The notes under the pieces were generated by a model. The model saw nothing but the letters and a program-made list of their open reading frames with translations, was not told the origin of the DNA and ran no database searches. Below are positions 18,292 through 25,697 of a DNA stretch of 32,515 nucleotides, in pieces (the stretch's first letter is position 1; every line of letters begins with the position of its first letter). The stretch comes from Roseateles sp. (lineage in GTDB: Bacteria; Pseudomonadota; Gammaproteobacteria; Burkholderiales; Burkholderiaceae_C): assembly GCF_019237615.1 (NCBI RefSeq), contig NZ_JAFAGT010000068.1, forward strand, positions 1 through 32,515, written 5' to 3'. The translations under genes and the position numbers were made by a program.

Positions 18292-19116
18292 ATGCCCGCT
18301 ACCCGCTCGCCACGCTTCGCGCGCTGGCAACCCAAGACGGCTCCCGCCACCCCCGACTGGTCCGACTTGCGCGCCCCCAATGCCTGGCTGCTGATGCTGG
18401 AGGGCCGCGCGCCCTGGGAGTACGCCGCGCTGCTGGCCGCCACGCCCTGGCTCAGGAAGCTGCCCAATGGCGACGGCCACCCGGTCCTGGTCTTCCCGGG
18501 CCTGGGCGCCAACGACTTGACGACGGCGCCGCTGCGCGCCCTGCTGGATTCGCTCGGCTATGCCACCCAGCCCTGGGGCCAGGGCTTCAACTTCGGCCCG
18601 CGCGCCGGCGTGCTGGAGCAGATCAAGGCCGACCTGCAGGCCTTGTACCGCCGCCACCACCGCAAGGTCAGCCTGCTGGGCTGGAGCCTGGGCGGCATCT
18701 ATGCCCGCGAGCTGGCCAAGGAATGCCCGGAGCTGACGCGCTGCGTCGTCACGCTGGGCACACCCTTCACCGGCCACCCGCGCGCGACCAACGCCTGGCG
18801 CTTCTTCGAGCTGGTCAGCGGCCACACATCCAGCGACCCCGAGCTGATGGAGGCCATCCGCCAGGTGCCCCCAGTGCCGACAACGTCCATCTACTCCAGG
18901 ACCGACGGCGTCGTCGCCTGGCGCTGCAGCGTCAACGAGCCCTCGCCGCTGGCCGAGAACATCGAGGTCCAGGCCAGCCACATCGGCCTGGGCGTGAACC
19001 CCATCGCGCTGTACGCGCTGGCGGACCGGCTGGCACAGCCGGAGGGACAGTGGACGCCCTTCGAGCCCAAGGGCGCGCGGCGCTGGTTCTACAAGACGCC
19101 GGTGCGGCCTGAGTGA
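18292..19116 (+). CDS. Lipase-like alpha/beta hydrolase
   Basis: 274 residues from the ATG at 18292 (a TTG seven codons upstream is possible). It has the nucleophile elbow GWSLGG with Ser132, preceded by a hydrophobic strand, and the oxyanion-side VLVFPGLGANDLTT near 65. SRTDGVV (Asp205) and ASHIGLG (His230) are good candidates for the rest of the triad. The sequence resembles bacterial lipases/acyltransferases acting on long-chain esters; no signal peptide is seen, so a cytoplasmic or membrane-peripheral role is likely. It directly follows the wax ester synthase, and together they would balance synthesis and breakdown of storage ester. The exact substrate is unknown. Confidence 0.85.
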   Translation: MPATRSPRFARWQPKTAPATPDWSDLRAPNAWLLMLEGRAPWEYAALLAATPWLRKLPNGDGHPVLVFPGLGANDLTTAPLRALLDSLGYATQPWGQGFNFGPRAGVLEQIKADLQALYRRHHRKVSLLGWSLGGIYARELAKECPELTRCVVTLGTPFTGHPRATNAWRFFELVSGHTSSDPELMEAIRQVPPVPTTSIYSRTDGVVAWRCSVNEPSPLAENIEVQASHIGLGVNPIALYALADRLAQPEGQWTPFEPKGARRWFYKTPVRPE

Positions 19117-19157
19117 GGGCGAGGGTCGAGTCGCACTCGCCAGCCTAGGCGACCACC

Positions 19158-19928
19158 ATGCCCTGGACCTTCGCGCACCCGGCGGTCATCCTGCCGCTGC
19201 ATCCGCTGTGCCCCCGCTGGCTCTCCTGGCCCGGCCTGGTCCTGGGCGCCATGGCGCCCGACCTGGGCTACTACGTGGGCCTGCACGGCCTGGCAGCAAC
19301 GTTCTGCCACACGCCGCGGGGTGTCGTCACGGTCTGCCTGCCGCTGAGCCTGCTGGTGCTGGCGCTGCTGCTGCGCTTCTCCGCGCCCTTGACCATCCTG
19401 CTGCCCGAACCGCACCGGGCCATGGCCCGCGAGCAGCTGCAGCCATCGCGACGCGCGGCCTGGGCGAGCCTGGCGGCGGCCGTGCTGTCCATCCTGATCG
19501 GCGCGGCCAGCCATGTGTTCTGGGACTCGTTCACGCATTCGGGCCGCTGGGGCATCGAGTGGCTGCACGCGTTGAACCGGCCGGCCTTTGCCGCCGTGGA
19601 ACGGCAGGTCCATGTCGCGGGGCTGCTGCAGCACCTGAGCAGCGTCGTGGGCGTGGCCGCGCTGGTCGCGGTGTACCGGCGTGCGCTGCGCGCCCGTCGC
19701 CGCGTCGAGCCGCCCCCGCGCGACGCGCTGCGCATCCGGGTGCTGCAGGCCGGCCTGGCCGGCGCCCTCTTCGTCGGCGTGCTGTCGGCCTGGGCGTTCA
19801 CGCCGGCCACGGAGCCCGCCTACGCCTCCCACCTCCTCGTGCACGCGGTCGTCGTCAGCACCAGCTGCTTCACGACGCTGTTCCTCGTCGGCAGCTGGGC
19901 CTGGTGGCGGCTCCTCGGCGGTGACTGA
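19158..19928 (+). CDS. DUF4184-like membrane protein
   Basis: 256-residue polytopic membrane protein opening MPWTFAHPAVILPLHPLCPRW followed by LVLGAMAPDLGYYVGL, which is the hallmark N-terminus of the DUF4184 family. His and Asp residues are placed near the first helices (AHPAV, APDLGYY) and again at HVFWDSFTHSG near 115-125, resembling metal-dependent membrane hydrolases such as the S1P1-nuclease or metal-dependent phosphatase-like YdjM group. Five to six hydrophobic helices follow. The family's function is not known to me. It follows the lipase by 41 nt, so it may be part of the same transcript. Confidence 0.8.
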   Translation: MPWTFAHPAVILPLHPLCPRWLSWPGLVLGAMAPDLGYYVGLHGLAATFCHTPRGVVTVCLPLSLLVLALLLRFSAPLTILLPEPHRAMAREQLQPSRRAAWASLAAAVLSILIGAASHVFWDSFTHSGRWGIEWLHALNRPAFAAVERQVHVAGLLQHLSSVVGVAALVAVYRRALRARRRVEPPPRDALRIRVLQAGLAGALFVGVLSAWAFTPATEPAYASHLLVHAVVVSTSCFTTLFLVGSWAWWRLLGGD

Positions 19929-19991
19929 CCCCTGCTGCGCGCCGCGCCCGCTTCTCGCGGTAAGGTAGCGCCTTCAACCGGACCTTTGCCC

Positions 19992-20591
19992 ATGCAACAC
20001 CACACCCTCGCCGCCGACGACAAGGCCGCCAAGAAAGACCCCGCCCCCGAGAAGATGGAGGAGCAGCTGCTCTTCAAGAGCCGCTACGTGATGGTCTTCG
20101 GCGAGATCGACGACAAGATGGCGCACGTCACCTGCCGCCGCCTGCTGGCGCTCGCCCAGGAGTCCGACGCGCCGATCACGCTGCTGATCTCCTCGCCCGG
20201 CGGTCATGTGGAGAGCGGCGACGCCATCCACGACATGATCCGCTTCGTTCGCGCGCCGGTCACCATCATCGGCACCGGCTGGGTGGCCAGCGCCGGCACC
20301 CACATCTACCTGGCCGCGCCCAAGGAGCGCCGCTTCGCGCTGCCCAACACGCGCTTCATGATCCACCAGCCCGCGGGCGGCGCCGGCGGCCAGGCCAGCG
20401 ACATCGCCATCCAGGCCCGCGAGATCATCCGCACCCGCGAGCGCATCGCCGCCGTCATCGCGCGCGAGACCGGCCAGCCGCTGGCGCGCGTGGCCGCGGA
20501 CATCGAGCGCGACTTCTGGATGAGCACCGACGAGGCCATCGCCTACGGGCTGGTGTCGCGCGTCATCGAGCGCCAAGTCGATCTGGCCTGA
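19992..20591 (+). CDS. ClpP-like serine protease, stand-alone paralog
   Basis: Clp-protease-type serine peptidase of 199 residues from the ATG at 19992. The catalytic triad is intact: Ser100 in WVASAGT, His125 in MIHQPAGG and Asp174 in ERDFWMSTDEA, and the SSPGGHVESGDAI strand near 68 is as in ClpP. It differs from housekeeping ClpP by a charged N-terminal extension (KAAKKDPAPEKMEEQ) where the processing and ATPase-docking residues should be, and it lies away from any tig or clpX gene. Its TGA overlaps the ATG of the next hydrolase by one base, so the two are coupled. It is probably an accessory ClpP2-type peptidase; whether it pairs with ClpX, ClpA or acts alone is not visible. Confidence 0.88.
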   Translation: MQHHTLAADDKAAKKDPAPEKMEEQLLFKSRYVMVFGEIDDKMAHVTCRRLLALAQESDAPITLLISSPGGHVESGDAIHDMIRFVRAPVTIIGTGWVASAGTHIYLAAPKERRFALPNTRFMIHQPAGGAGGQASDIAIQAREIIRTRERIAAVIARETGQPLARVAADIERDFWMSTDEAIAYGLVSRVIERQVDLA

Positions 20592-21496
20592 TGCAGGTCT
20601 CGGCCAACGGTGTCCGCATAGAGGTCGACCTCCGCGGCCCCGAGGACGGCGAGCCCCTGCTGATGATCATGGGGCTGGGCATGCAGCTGATCGCCTGGCC
20701 CGAGGGCTTCGTCGAGCAACTGGTGGCGCGGGGCTTTCGCGTCATCCGCTTCGACAACCGCGACGTCGGCCTGTCCCAGCCCTTCGACCAGCTGGGCCCG
20801 CCCAACATCCCGCTGGCCGCACTGCTGCACACGCTGCGGCTGCCCATCAAGGCGCCCTACCAGCTCGCCGACCTGGCGCGCGACGCCGTCGGCGTGCTGG
20901 ACGCCCTGGGGCTGCCCAGCGCCCATGTCTGCGGCGCCTCCATGGGCGGCATGGTCGCCCAGCACCTCGGCTTCGCCCATGCGCAGCGCGTGAAGAGCCT
21001 GACGCTGATGATGACCACCAGCGGCGACCGCGGCCTGCCCAAGGAAAGCCTGAAGGTGCGCCGCGCCCTGCTGTCCCGGCCGCGGCCGGCGCTCACGCCG
21101 GAGCAGAAGTTTGAGAACGTGCTGGACCACTACGTGAGCCTGTACGGCGTCATCGGCAGCCCGGGCTATCCGCCCGAGCCCCACCTGCTGCGCGAGCGCA
21201 TCGCGCAGGGCGTGAGGCGCGCGTTCCGGCCCCAGGCGGTGGCGCGCCAGCTGGTCGCCATCGCGGCCGACGCGCACCGCGCCGAGCGCCTGCCGCGCAT
21301 CGCAGCGCCCACGCTGGTCCTCCACGGCCAGGACGACCGGCTGATCCCCGTGGCCGCGGCGCATGACCTGGCGCGACGCATCCCCGGCGCGCGGCTGGAG
21401 ATCCTGCCCGGCTGGGGGCACGACCTGCCCGAGCCGCTGTGGCCGCGGCTGGCGGCCGAGGTGGCGCACAACGCCGGGCGCTGCGCCGGGCACTGA
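20591..21496 (+). CDS. Alpha/beta hydrolase
   Basis: 301-residue hydrolase with nucleophile elbow GASMGG (Ser117), an early oxyanion segment IMGLGMQ, the RFDNRDVGLSQPF block near 52-65 and a C-terminal LHGQDDRLIP...GWGHDLP pair giving Asp and His of the triad. The DNRDVGLS signature is typical of esterases close to aclacinomycin methylesterase-like and related proteins; no signal peptide. It begins inside the stop codon of the ClpP-like gene (TGATG), so both are made together. Substrate unknown. It closes the lipid/esterase cluster and is convergent with the copper chaperone gene. Confidence 0.88.
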   Translation: MQVSANGVRIEVDLRGPEDGEPLLMIMGLGMQLIAWPEGFVEQLVARGFRVIRFDNRDVGLSQPFDQLGPPNIPLAALLHTLRLPIKAPYQLADLARDAVGVLDALGLPSAHVCGASMGGMVAQHLGFAHAQRVKSLTLMMTTSGDRGLPKESLKVRRALLSRPRPALTPEQKFENVLDHYVSLYGVIGSPGYPPEPHLLRERIAQGVRRAFRPQAVARQLVAIAADAHRAERLPRIAAPTLVLHGQDDRLIPVAAAHDLARRIPGARLEILPGWGHDLPEPLWPRLAAEVAHNAGRCAGH

Positions 21497-21511
21497 CGCC
21501 GCGCCGGCGGC
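21497..21511. terminator. Hairpin between convergent hydrolase and copper chaperone genes
   Basis: Short GC-rich inverted repeat (CGCCG-CGC-CGGCG, with an overlapping GCCGC/GCGGC alternative) fills the 18-bp gap between the two stop codons. No T-run on either side, so it is a weak or factor-assisted terminator at most. Confidence 0.3.
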
Positions 21512-21514
21512 GGA

Positions 21515-21937
21515 TCAGCGCGCCTGCGCCTGGATCTCGACCATGCTGCGCTGCTTGTCCTCGCCCTCGACGGTCAGCGTCAGCGGCACGGTCTCGCCGG
21601 CCTTGATCGGTGCCTTCAGGCCCATCAGCATGACGTGATAGCTGCCGGGCTTGAGCGCGACGGCCTGGCCGGCCGGCAGCGCCAGCGCGTCGACGGCGCG
21701 CATCTTCATGACGCCCCCGTCCATCTTCATCTCGTGGATCTCGACCACGGCCGCCACCGGCGAACTTGCCGCGACGACCTTGGCCGGCTTGGCCGAGGTC
21801 AGCTGCATGAAGGCGCCAGTGGCCTTCTGCGGCGCGACGGTGGCGCGCACCCAGGGGTCGTCGACCTTGACGGCGGGGGGCTGGGCCTGGACGGCGAGGG
21901 ACAGGAACAGTGCGGAGGCAACGAGCAGATGGCGCAT
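21515..21937 (-). CDS. Periplasmic copper chaperone, PCu(A)C family
   Basis: Copper(I) chaperone of the PCu(A)C/DUF461 type, which delivers copper to the CuA site of cytochrome oxidase in the periplasm. The ATG at 21937 gives 140 residues beginning with the signal peptide MRHLLVASALFLSLAVQAQ. The copper motif H-x10-M-x21-H-x-M is exact: His68, Met79, His101 and Met103. The longer frame from 22006 has no signal at its front and is not preferred. No Sco, CcoG or cytochrome oxidase gene is adjacent, so it is an orphan copy here. Identification is confident. Confidence 0.93.
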   Translation of the reverse strand: MRHLLVASALFLSLAVQAQPPAVKVDDPWVRATVAPQKATGAFMQLTSAKPAKVVAASSPVAAVVEIHEMKMDGGVMKMRAVDALALPAGQAVALKPGSYHVMLMGLKAPIKAGETVPLTLTVEGEDKQRSMVEIQAQAR

Positions 21938-21982
21938 GGCGGTGACTTCAGCGACAACAAAGCCGTGATTTGAACAAATAAC

Positions 21983-22042
21983 GTCCGTCGAAGACGGACT
22001 CTCCAAGTTGTTGATTCAACTACACCAGCGCTTTCCAGCGCA
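21983..22042. other. Three consecutive hairpins upstream of the copper chaperone
   Basis: GTCCGTC-GAA-GACGGAC (21983-21999, perfect 7-bp stem), AGTTG/CAACT (22006-22021) and GCGCT-TTCC-AGCGC (about 22029-22042) stand in a row in a lower-GC stretch with no gene. They could be a structured leader, a terminator of the toxin gene or a small RNA. I could not recognise a family and no tRNA fits. Confidence 0.4.
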
Positions 22043-22169
22043 GCCCGTCAGGAAAGCCCGATACGCGGTGATTTGCGGACCTGCTGCCAAACAAGGTTCG
22101 TCGAGACTCTTGGGCTGAGGTGTTGACGTCCGCCGAGGCGCAAGGCCGCCTGCAGGCCGGTGTTCGCGC

Positions 22170-22493
22170 TCAATGAAGACCGTCGGGGAGCATGAACTGA
22201 CGCGGGAGTTGAGCCGTGCTGACCAGACGGATCAAATCAACACGTGCTGCCTCTTCAACGTACCAGCACCAGAGCTTGGTCTTGCCGACGCGCTTCCACT
22301 GAAGCTCGGGGACCCCGAGCAACTGACCGATACGTCTTGATCCGATGCCGGGAGATTCGGAGATCGACCGCAGGCAATCTTGCATCTCATCAACCAAGGT
22401 CGCAGCAGAAGCCTCGCCGGCGGAATTGCGTCTGTAGGCCACTTGGCGAATCATGTCTTCAATGGCAGCGGGGCGCCGATATATCGGCTTCAT
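22170..22493 (-). CDS. parE: ParE/RelE-type toxin
   Basis: 107-residue protein of the ParE/RelE toxin superfamily, typically a gyrase poison (ParE) or mRNA interferase (RelE). The start MKPIYRRPAAIEDM, the helix that follows and the strand-rich C-terminal part (KRVGKTKLWCWYVEEAARVDLIRLVS) match ParE-like folds. Its start overlaps the stop of the antitoxin gene by 4 nt, the normal arrangement of these modules. Subfamily is not certain; the symbol is by order and partner type. It is in a stretch noticeably poorer in GC than its neighbours, consistent with gain by transfer. Confidence 0.75.
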   Translation of the reverse strand: MKPIYRRPAAIEDMIRQVAYRRNSAGEASAATLVDEMQDCLRSISESPGIGSRRIGQLLGVPELQWKRVGKTKLWCWYVEEAARVDLIRLVSTAQLPRQFMLPDGLH

Positions 22494-22750
22494 GCCTGAC
22501 CGGAGGCAGGCGAACGCGCAACCGAGCGAAGTGCTGCCCAGTCCCCCTCGGACATCGCAACCGATTCGCCGCTGTCGATGCCGACCTGGTAGAGCGAGCG
22601 AAGTTGCCGAGCAGCTTCTTCATCACGCCGGATCAACTCGCGAACGTACTCGCTGGCATTGCCGTACAGGCCGGAGCGAAGACGCTCGTCCACGACGTCC
22701 CGCAGGGCGTCGGTAAGGGACACGTTCATGGTGGGGGTCTTGGCAGGCAT
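22490..22750 (-). CDS. parD: ParD/CopG-type antitoxin
   Basis: 86 residues from the ATG at 22750 (start at 22729, MNVSL, is an alternative). The N-terminus TMNVSLTDALRDVVDERLRSG is the ribbon-helix-helix DNA-binding fold of ParD/CopG antitoxins, followed by YGNASEYVRELIRRDEE, which is a very typical ParD segment. The C-terminal part is flexible and would wrap the toxin. It is first in the pair, so it is made before the toxin and should repress its own promoter just upstream. Confidence is high for an antitoxin, a little lower for the exact name. Confidence 0.85.
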   Translation of the reverse strand: MPAKTPTMNVSLTDALRDVVDERLRSGLYGNASEYVRELIRRDEEAARQLRSLYQVGIDSGESVAMSEGDWAALRSVARSPASGQA

Positions 22751-22756
22751 GCGGTC

Positions 22757-22784
22757 ATTGTTGGCAAATGGCAAAGTTTGTCAA
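22757..22784 (-). promoter_or_regulatory. Probable sigma70 promoter of the toxin-antitoxin pair
   Basis: On the minus strand TTGACA (22779-22784) is followed after 16 nt by AACAAT (22757-22762). Two TTTGCCA repeats lie between the boxes and are good candidates for antitoxin binding. The -10 box is so close to the ATG at 22750 that the message would be leaderless, or translation starts at 22729. Confidence 0.55.
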
Positions 22785-22924
22785 CCGCGCGAGGATCCCG
22801 AAAGCGGGAGATCGCAGGACCCGACGGCCGATCTTGGTTTCCAAGATACGCCCCCCCAACAGGCCTTCATTGGATCCGACGGACCTTGTTTGTTGGCTTC
22901 AAACCGCCATTGCGCGGTCTGGGC

Positions 22925-22954
22925 TTGACCTCTGCCGCCTATGTGTACTATTGT
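22925..22954 (+). promoter_or_regulatory. Probable promoter of the GntR-ABC operon
   Basis: TTGACC (22925-22930) and TATTGT (22949-22954) are spaced 18 bp apart, 24 bp before the chosen start codon. The -10 box lies inside the inverted repeat described as the operator. Confidence 0.5.
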
Positions 22955-22964
22955 ACTAATACAC
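22943..22964. promoter_or_regulatory. Inverted-repeat operator of the GntR/YtrA-type repressor
   Basis: GTGTA (22943-22947) and TACAC (22960-22964) are separated by 12 bp that is itself partly symmetric; 16 of the 22 positions are symmetric. YtrA-type repressors are known to bind GTGTA/TACAC-like arms with about this spacing. It covers the -10 box of the operon, so bound repressor would block transcription. Confidence 0.6.
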
Positions 22965-22977
22965 ATTGTCAGCAGCC

Positions 22978-23373
22978 ATGCAAGCCGCCCACTTCGTCCA
23001 CATCAATACCGGCTCGCCCGAGCCCATCTACCGCCAGCTCGTCGAGCAGGTGCGGCGGCGCGTCGCGGCCGGGCAGCTGAGGGCCGGCGACGCGATCCCC
23101 TCGGTGCGCGAGCTGGCGCAGGCGCTGGCCGTGCACCCCATGACCATCTCCAAGGCCTATTCGCTGCTGGAGGCCGAGGGGCTGCTGGAGCGCCGCCGCG
23201 GGCTGTCCATGGTGGTGGCCGCCCAGCACCGGCGCGCGCAGTCGCCGGCCTCGCGCATCGAGCTGCTGCGCCCCGCGCTGCAGCAGGCTGCCGACGCGGC
23301 GGGCCAGCTGGAACTGCCCGCCGACGAGGTCATCGCCCTCTTCACCCAACTCCTGCACGGGAACCAGTCATGA
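22978..23373 (+). CDS. GntR family transcriptional regulator, YtrA subfamily
   Basis: 131-residue repressor with only the DNA-binding domain and a short helical tail. The winged-helix region is plain: PIYRQLVEQVRRRVAAGQL, then GDAIPSVRELAQALAVHPMTISKAYSLLEAEGLLERRRG. The lack of a large effector domain places it in the YtrA subfamily, whose members usually regulate a following ABC exporter. The ATG at 22978 is preferred over a TTG at 22966. Its stop overlaps the start of the ABC ATPase by 4 nt. An inverted repeat at the operon promoter fits self-control. Confidence 0.92.
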   Translation: MQAAHFVHINTGSPEPIYRQLVEQVRRRVAAGQLRAGDAIPSVRELAQALAVHPMTISKAYSLLEAEGLLERRRGLSMVVAAQHRRAQSPASRIELLRPALQQAADAAGQLELPADEVIALFTQLLHGNQS

Positions 23374-24248
23374 GCGCTCATTTCCCCCCTACCGACACCC
23401 CCAGCGCCCGGCTGTCCGGCGTGAGCCTGAGCTACCCCAAGGGCGGCGAGGTGCTGCGCAGCCTGGACTGGACGCTGCTGCCCGGCCAGGTCGTGGGCCT
23501 GCTGGGCCGCAACGGCGCGGGCAAGACCACGCTGCTGGAGACGCTGCTGGGCCTGCGCGAGCCGCAGCGGGGCCAGGTCACGCTATTCGGCCAGCCGGCC
23601 GCCGTCATCGACGACGCGGCGCGCGCCCGCATCGGCTATGTGCCGCAGAGCAGCGACCTGTTCGAGGCCTTCACGCCCGCCCAGTTGCTGGCGTACTTCC
23701 GCAGCTTCTACCCGCACTGGAACGAGGCCAAGGCGGACGGCTTGCTGTCGCGCTGGGACATCGCGCGCGACAAGCCCATACGCAAGCTGTCGGGGGGCCA
23801 GCAGCAGCGCCTGTCCATCATCCGCGCGCTGGCCCACGAGCCCGACCTGCTGGTGCTGGACGAGCCGGTCGCGGGGCTGGACCCGGTGGGCCGGCGCGAC
23901 TTCCTGCGCGAACTGGTCGAGCAGGTGCTGGACCGCGGCACGACGGTGGTGTTCTCCACCCACATCCTGTCGGACCTGGAACGCGTGGCCTTCAACGTGG
24001 CCTTCCTGAGCCAGGGCCAGATCGCACTGCAGGCGCCGCTGGACGAGTTGCTGGAGCAGGTGCGCGCCTTCACGGGCGGCGTCACCGAGATGGCCATGCT
24101 GATGGCGCGACTGGGCGCCGAGCCGCTCAAGCGCACGCCCCTGGACGCCGGCCGCGAGCGCGTGCTGGCCCGGCTGCCCGCCGGCACGGCCGCGCCGCAC
24201 GAGGCCGAGGCGGTCAACCTCGAAGACCTGTTCGCGGAGCTGACCTGA
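23370..24248 (+). CDS. ABC transporter ATP-binding protein
   Basis: 292-residue ATPase with Walker A GRNGAGKT (46-53), Q-loop near VPQSSDLFEAFT, signature LSGGQQQ (140-146), Walker B LLVLDEP (160-166) and a C-terminal domain of about 70 residues. It is of the CcmA/BcrA-type ATPase class typical of YtrB-like exporters. It starts in the stop of the GntR gene (ATGA) and its own stop overlaps the ATG of the membrane protein (TGATG). The operon layout is that of an inducible exporter responding to envelope stress or antibiotics; substrate is unknown. Confidence 0.92.
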   Translation: MSAHFPPTDTPSARLSGVSLSYPKGGEVLRSLDWTLLPGQVVGLLGRNGAGKTTLLETLLGLREPQRGQVTLFGQPAAVIDDAARARIGYVPQSSDLFEAFTPAQLLAYFRSFYPHWNEAKADGLLSRWDIARDKPIRKLSGGQQQRLSIIRALAHEPDLLVLDEPVAGLDPVGRRDFLRELVEQVLDRGTTVVFSTHILSDLERVAFNVAFLSQGQIALQAPLDELLEQVRAFTGGVTEMAMLMARLGAEPLKRTPLDAGRERVLARLPAGTAAPHEAEAVNLEDLFAELT

Positions 24249-25696
24249 TGGGCGCCGCCTTCAACCAGATGCTGCTGGCCTCCTGGCGCCAGCGCGACCG
24301 CGATGCCCCCGGGGGGCGGCGACTGCTGGCCGCGCTGGCGCTGCTGGGTCTGGGCGTGACGCTGTACACCGCGACGGGCGTGCGCCTGGCCGTGCTGGCC
24401 GTCAGCGCCGTGCTGGCCCTGGCGATGCTGTGGATGGCACTGGTCGGCAACCTGCTGCAGCAGAACCACCCGCACGCCGCCCGCCTGGTTCCCGGCCATG
24501 TGCGGTGGCTGCGCGAGGCGGCACTGGGCAGCTGGATGCTGCTGTCGCTGGCCTGTGCGCTGCTGCTGTGGGCCGGCCTGCCGCGCCTGCCCTCGCTGGC
24601 GGCAGCGCTGCTGTTCGTGGCGGCCGTCCTGGTCCTCATGGCCTGGGCGCTGCGCAACTGGAACTTGCTGCTGCTGCTCACGTTCGGCCCGGCGCTGTTC
24701 TTCGGCCTGGACCTGGGCAAGCGCCTCGCGCCGCTGTGGTCGGCGCTGCAACAGCTGTGGTCCGCGCAGACGCTGCCGGTGCTGGCGCTGTGCCTGCTGG
24801 CGCTGGGCGGGTTGGTCGCGCGCCTGTTCGGCCCCGGCGACGCGGCCCACCGCGAGGCCCATGCCCGCATCATGTTCATGCGCCGCATCGCGCGCGAGGG
24901 CACGACCGGCAAGCAGGCAGGCCTGGCCGCGTTCGGCCGCCCCGGCGAATGGCTTGCCCGGCCGTTCGAGCGCATCGCTTCGGCCTGGCTGGCCCATGCC
25001 ATCGGCCGGGCCGCCGCCACGCGGCGCAGCGTCATGAGCCGCGCCGAGATCGTGCTGCACGGCCAGCAGCACTGGCTGCGCCAGGCCCTGGGCGTCGCGC
25101 TGGCGCTTTGCATCGCCGCGCTGAGCTTTCTGCTCGCGTTCGCGATCATGGGCCAGGGGTGGCAGGACGGCTGGCAGCATGGCGCGCTCGGCATCGCCAT
25201 CGGCGTCGCGAGCGCGGGCTTCAACCCCTGCCTCGCGCTGCCCCAGATGCTGTGGCACAGCCGCCGCGAGCAGGCGCTGCTGCGGCTGCTGCCCGGCATG
25301 CCGCAGGGGGCGGCGCTGAACCGCGCCGTCGGCGGCCTGCAGCTGCGCCATGGGCTGGTCGCCTGGGCGCTGACGAGCCTGGCCCTGGCCCTGCTCGCCT
25401 GGGTGGGCGACGACATCGCGCTGATGTGCCTGGCGCTGGGCGCGCTGCCGCTGTCCGTCACCTGGCTGCTGCGTGCGCCTGCACGCCTGCGCGCACCCAT
25501 GTCGTGGACGGCCGTGCTGCCGGTACTCGCCTTCTTGGCGATGTCCGTGGGCCTGTACCTGCTGCACCACAAGCTGCGGCTGTCGTTCGCCTTGCTGGCC
25601 GGCGCCAGCCTGGCCGCCAGCCTGGCGCTGGGCCTGTGGCGCTGGCGCGTGCTGGCGGCGGCGCCCGTGGCGCTGCCGGCCGGCCGCCTGGCCTGA
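24248..25696 (+). CDS. Large polytopic membrane protein, probable ABC permease
   Basis: 482 residues and about ten to twelve hydrophobic helices (for example 30-70, 100-150, 178-196, 280-305, 375-420, 430-470). A soluble stretch of ~80 residues near 195-275, with HREAHARIMFMRRIAREGTTGKQAG, lies between the two halves. I see no standard permease motif, but coupling to the ATPase by a one-base overlap makes it the membrane partner. It is about twice the length of YtrC-type permeases, so it may be an internally duplicated or fused permease. Leu/Ala richness makes family assignment by eye unreliable. Confidence 0.75.
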   Translation: MGAAFNQMLLASWRQRDRDAPGGRRLLAALALLGLGVTLYTATGVRLAVLAVSAVLALAMLWMALVGNLLQQNHPHAARLVPGHVRWLREAALGSWMLLSLACALLLWAGLPRLPSLAAALLFVAAVLVLMAWALRNWNLLLLLTFGPALFFGLDLGKRLAPLWSALQQLWSAQTLPVLALCLLALGGLVARLFGPGDAAHREAHARIMFMRRIAREGTTGKQAGLAAFGRPGEWLARPFERIASAWLAHAIGRAAATRRSVMSRAEIVLHGQQHWLRQALGVALALCIAALSFLLAFAIMGQGWQDGWQHGALGIAIGVASAGFNPCLALPQMLWHSRREQALLRLLPGMPQGAALNRAVGGLQLRHGLVAWALTSLALALLAWVGDDIALMCLALGALPLSVTWLLRAPARLRAPMSWTAVLPVLAFLAMSVGLYLLHHKLRLSFALLAGASLAASLALGLWRWRVLAAAPVALPAGRLA

Positions 25697-25697
25697 G

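Noticed and set aside
21975-22170. Possible integron attC site near the toxin gene
   Set aside because: Some AAC and GTT cores are present but the RYYYAAC/GTTRRRY pair and expected fold do not fit, and no integrase or cassette array is seen.
22903-22918. ACCGC/GCGGT inverted repeat before the GntR gene
   Set aside because: Short and upstream of the -35 box; less convincing than the repeat over the -10 box.
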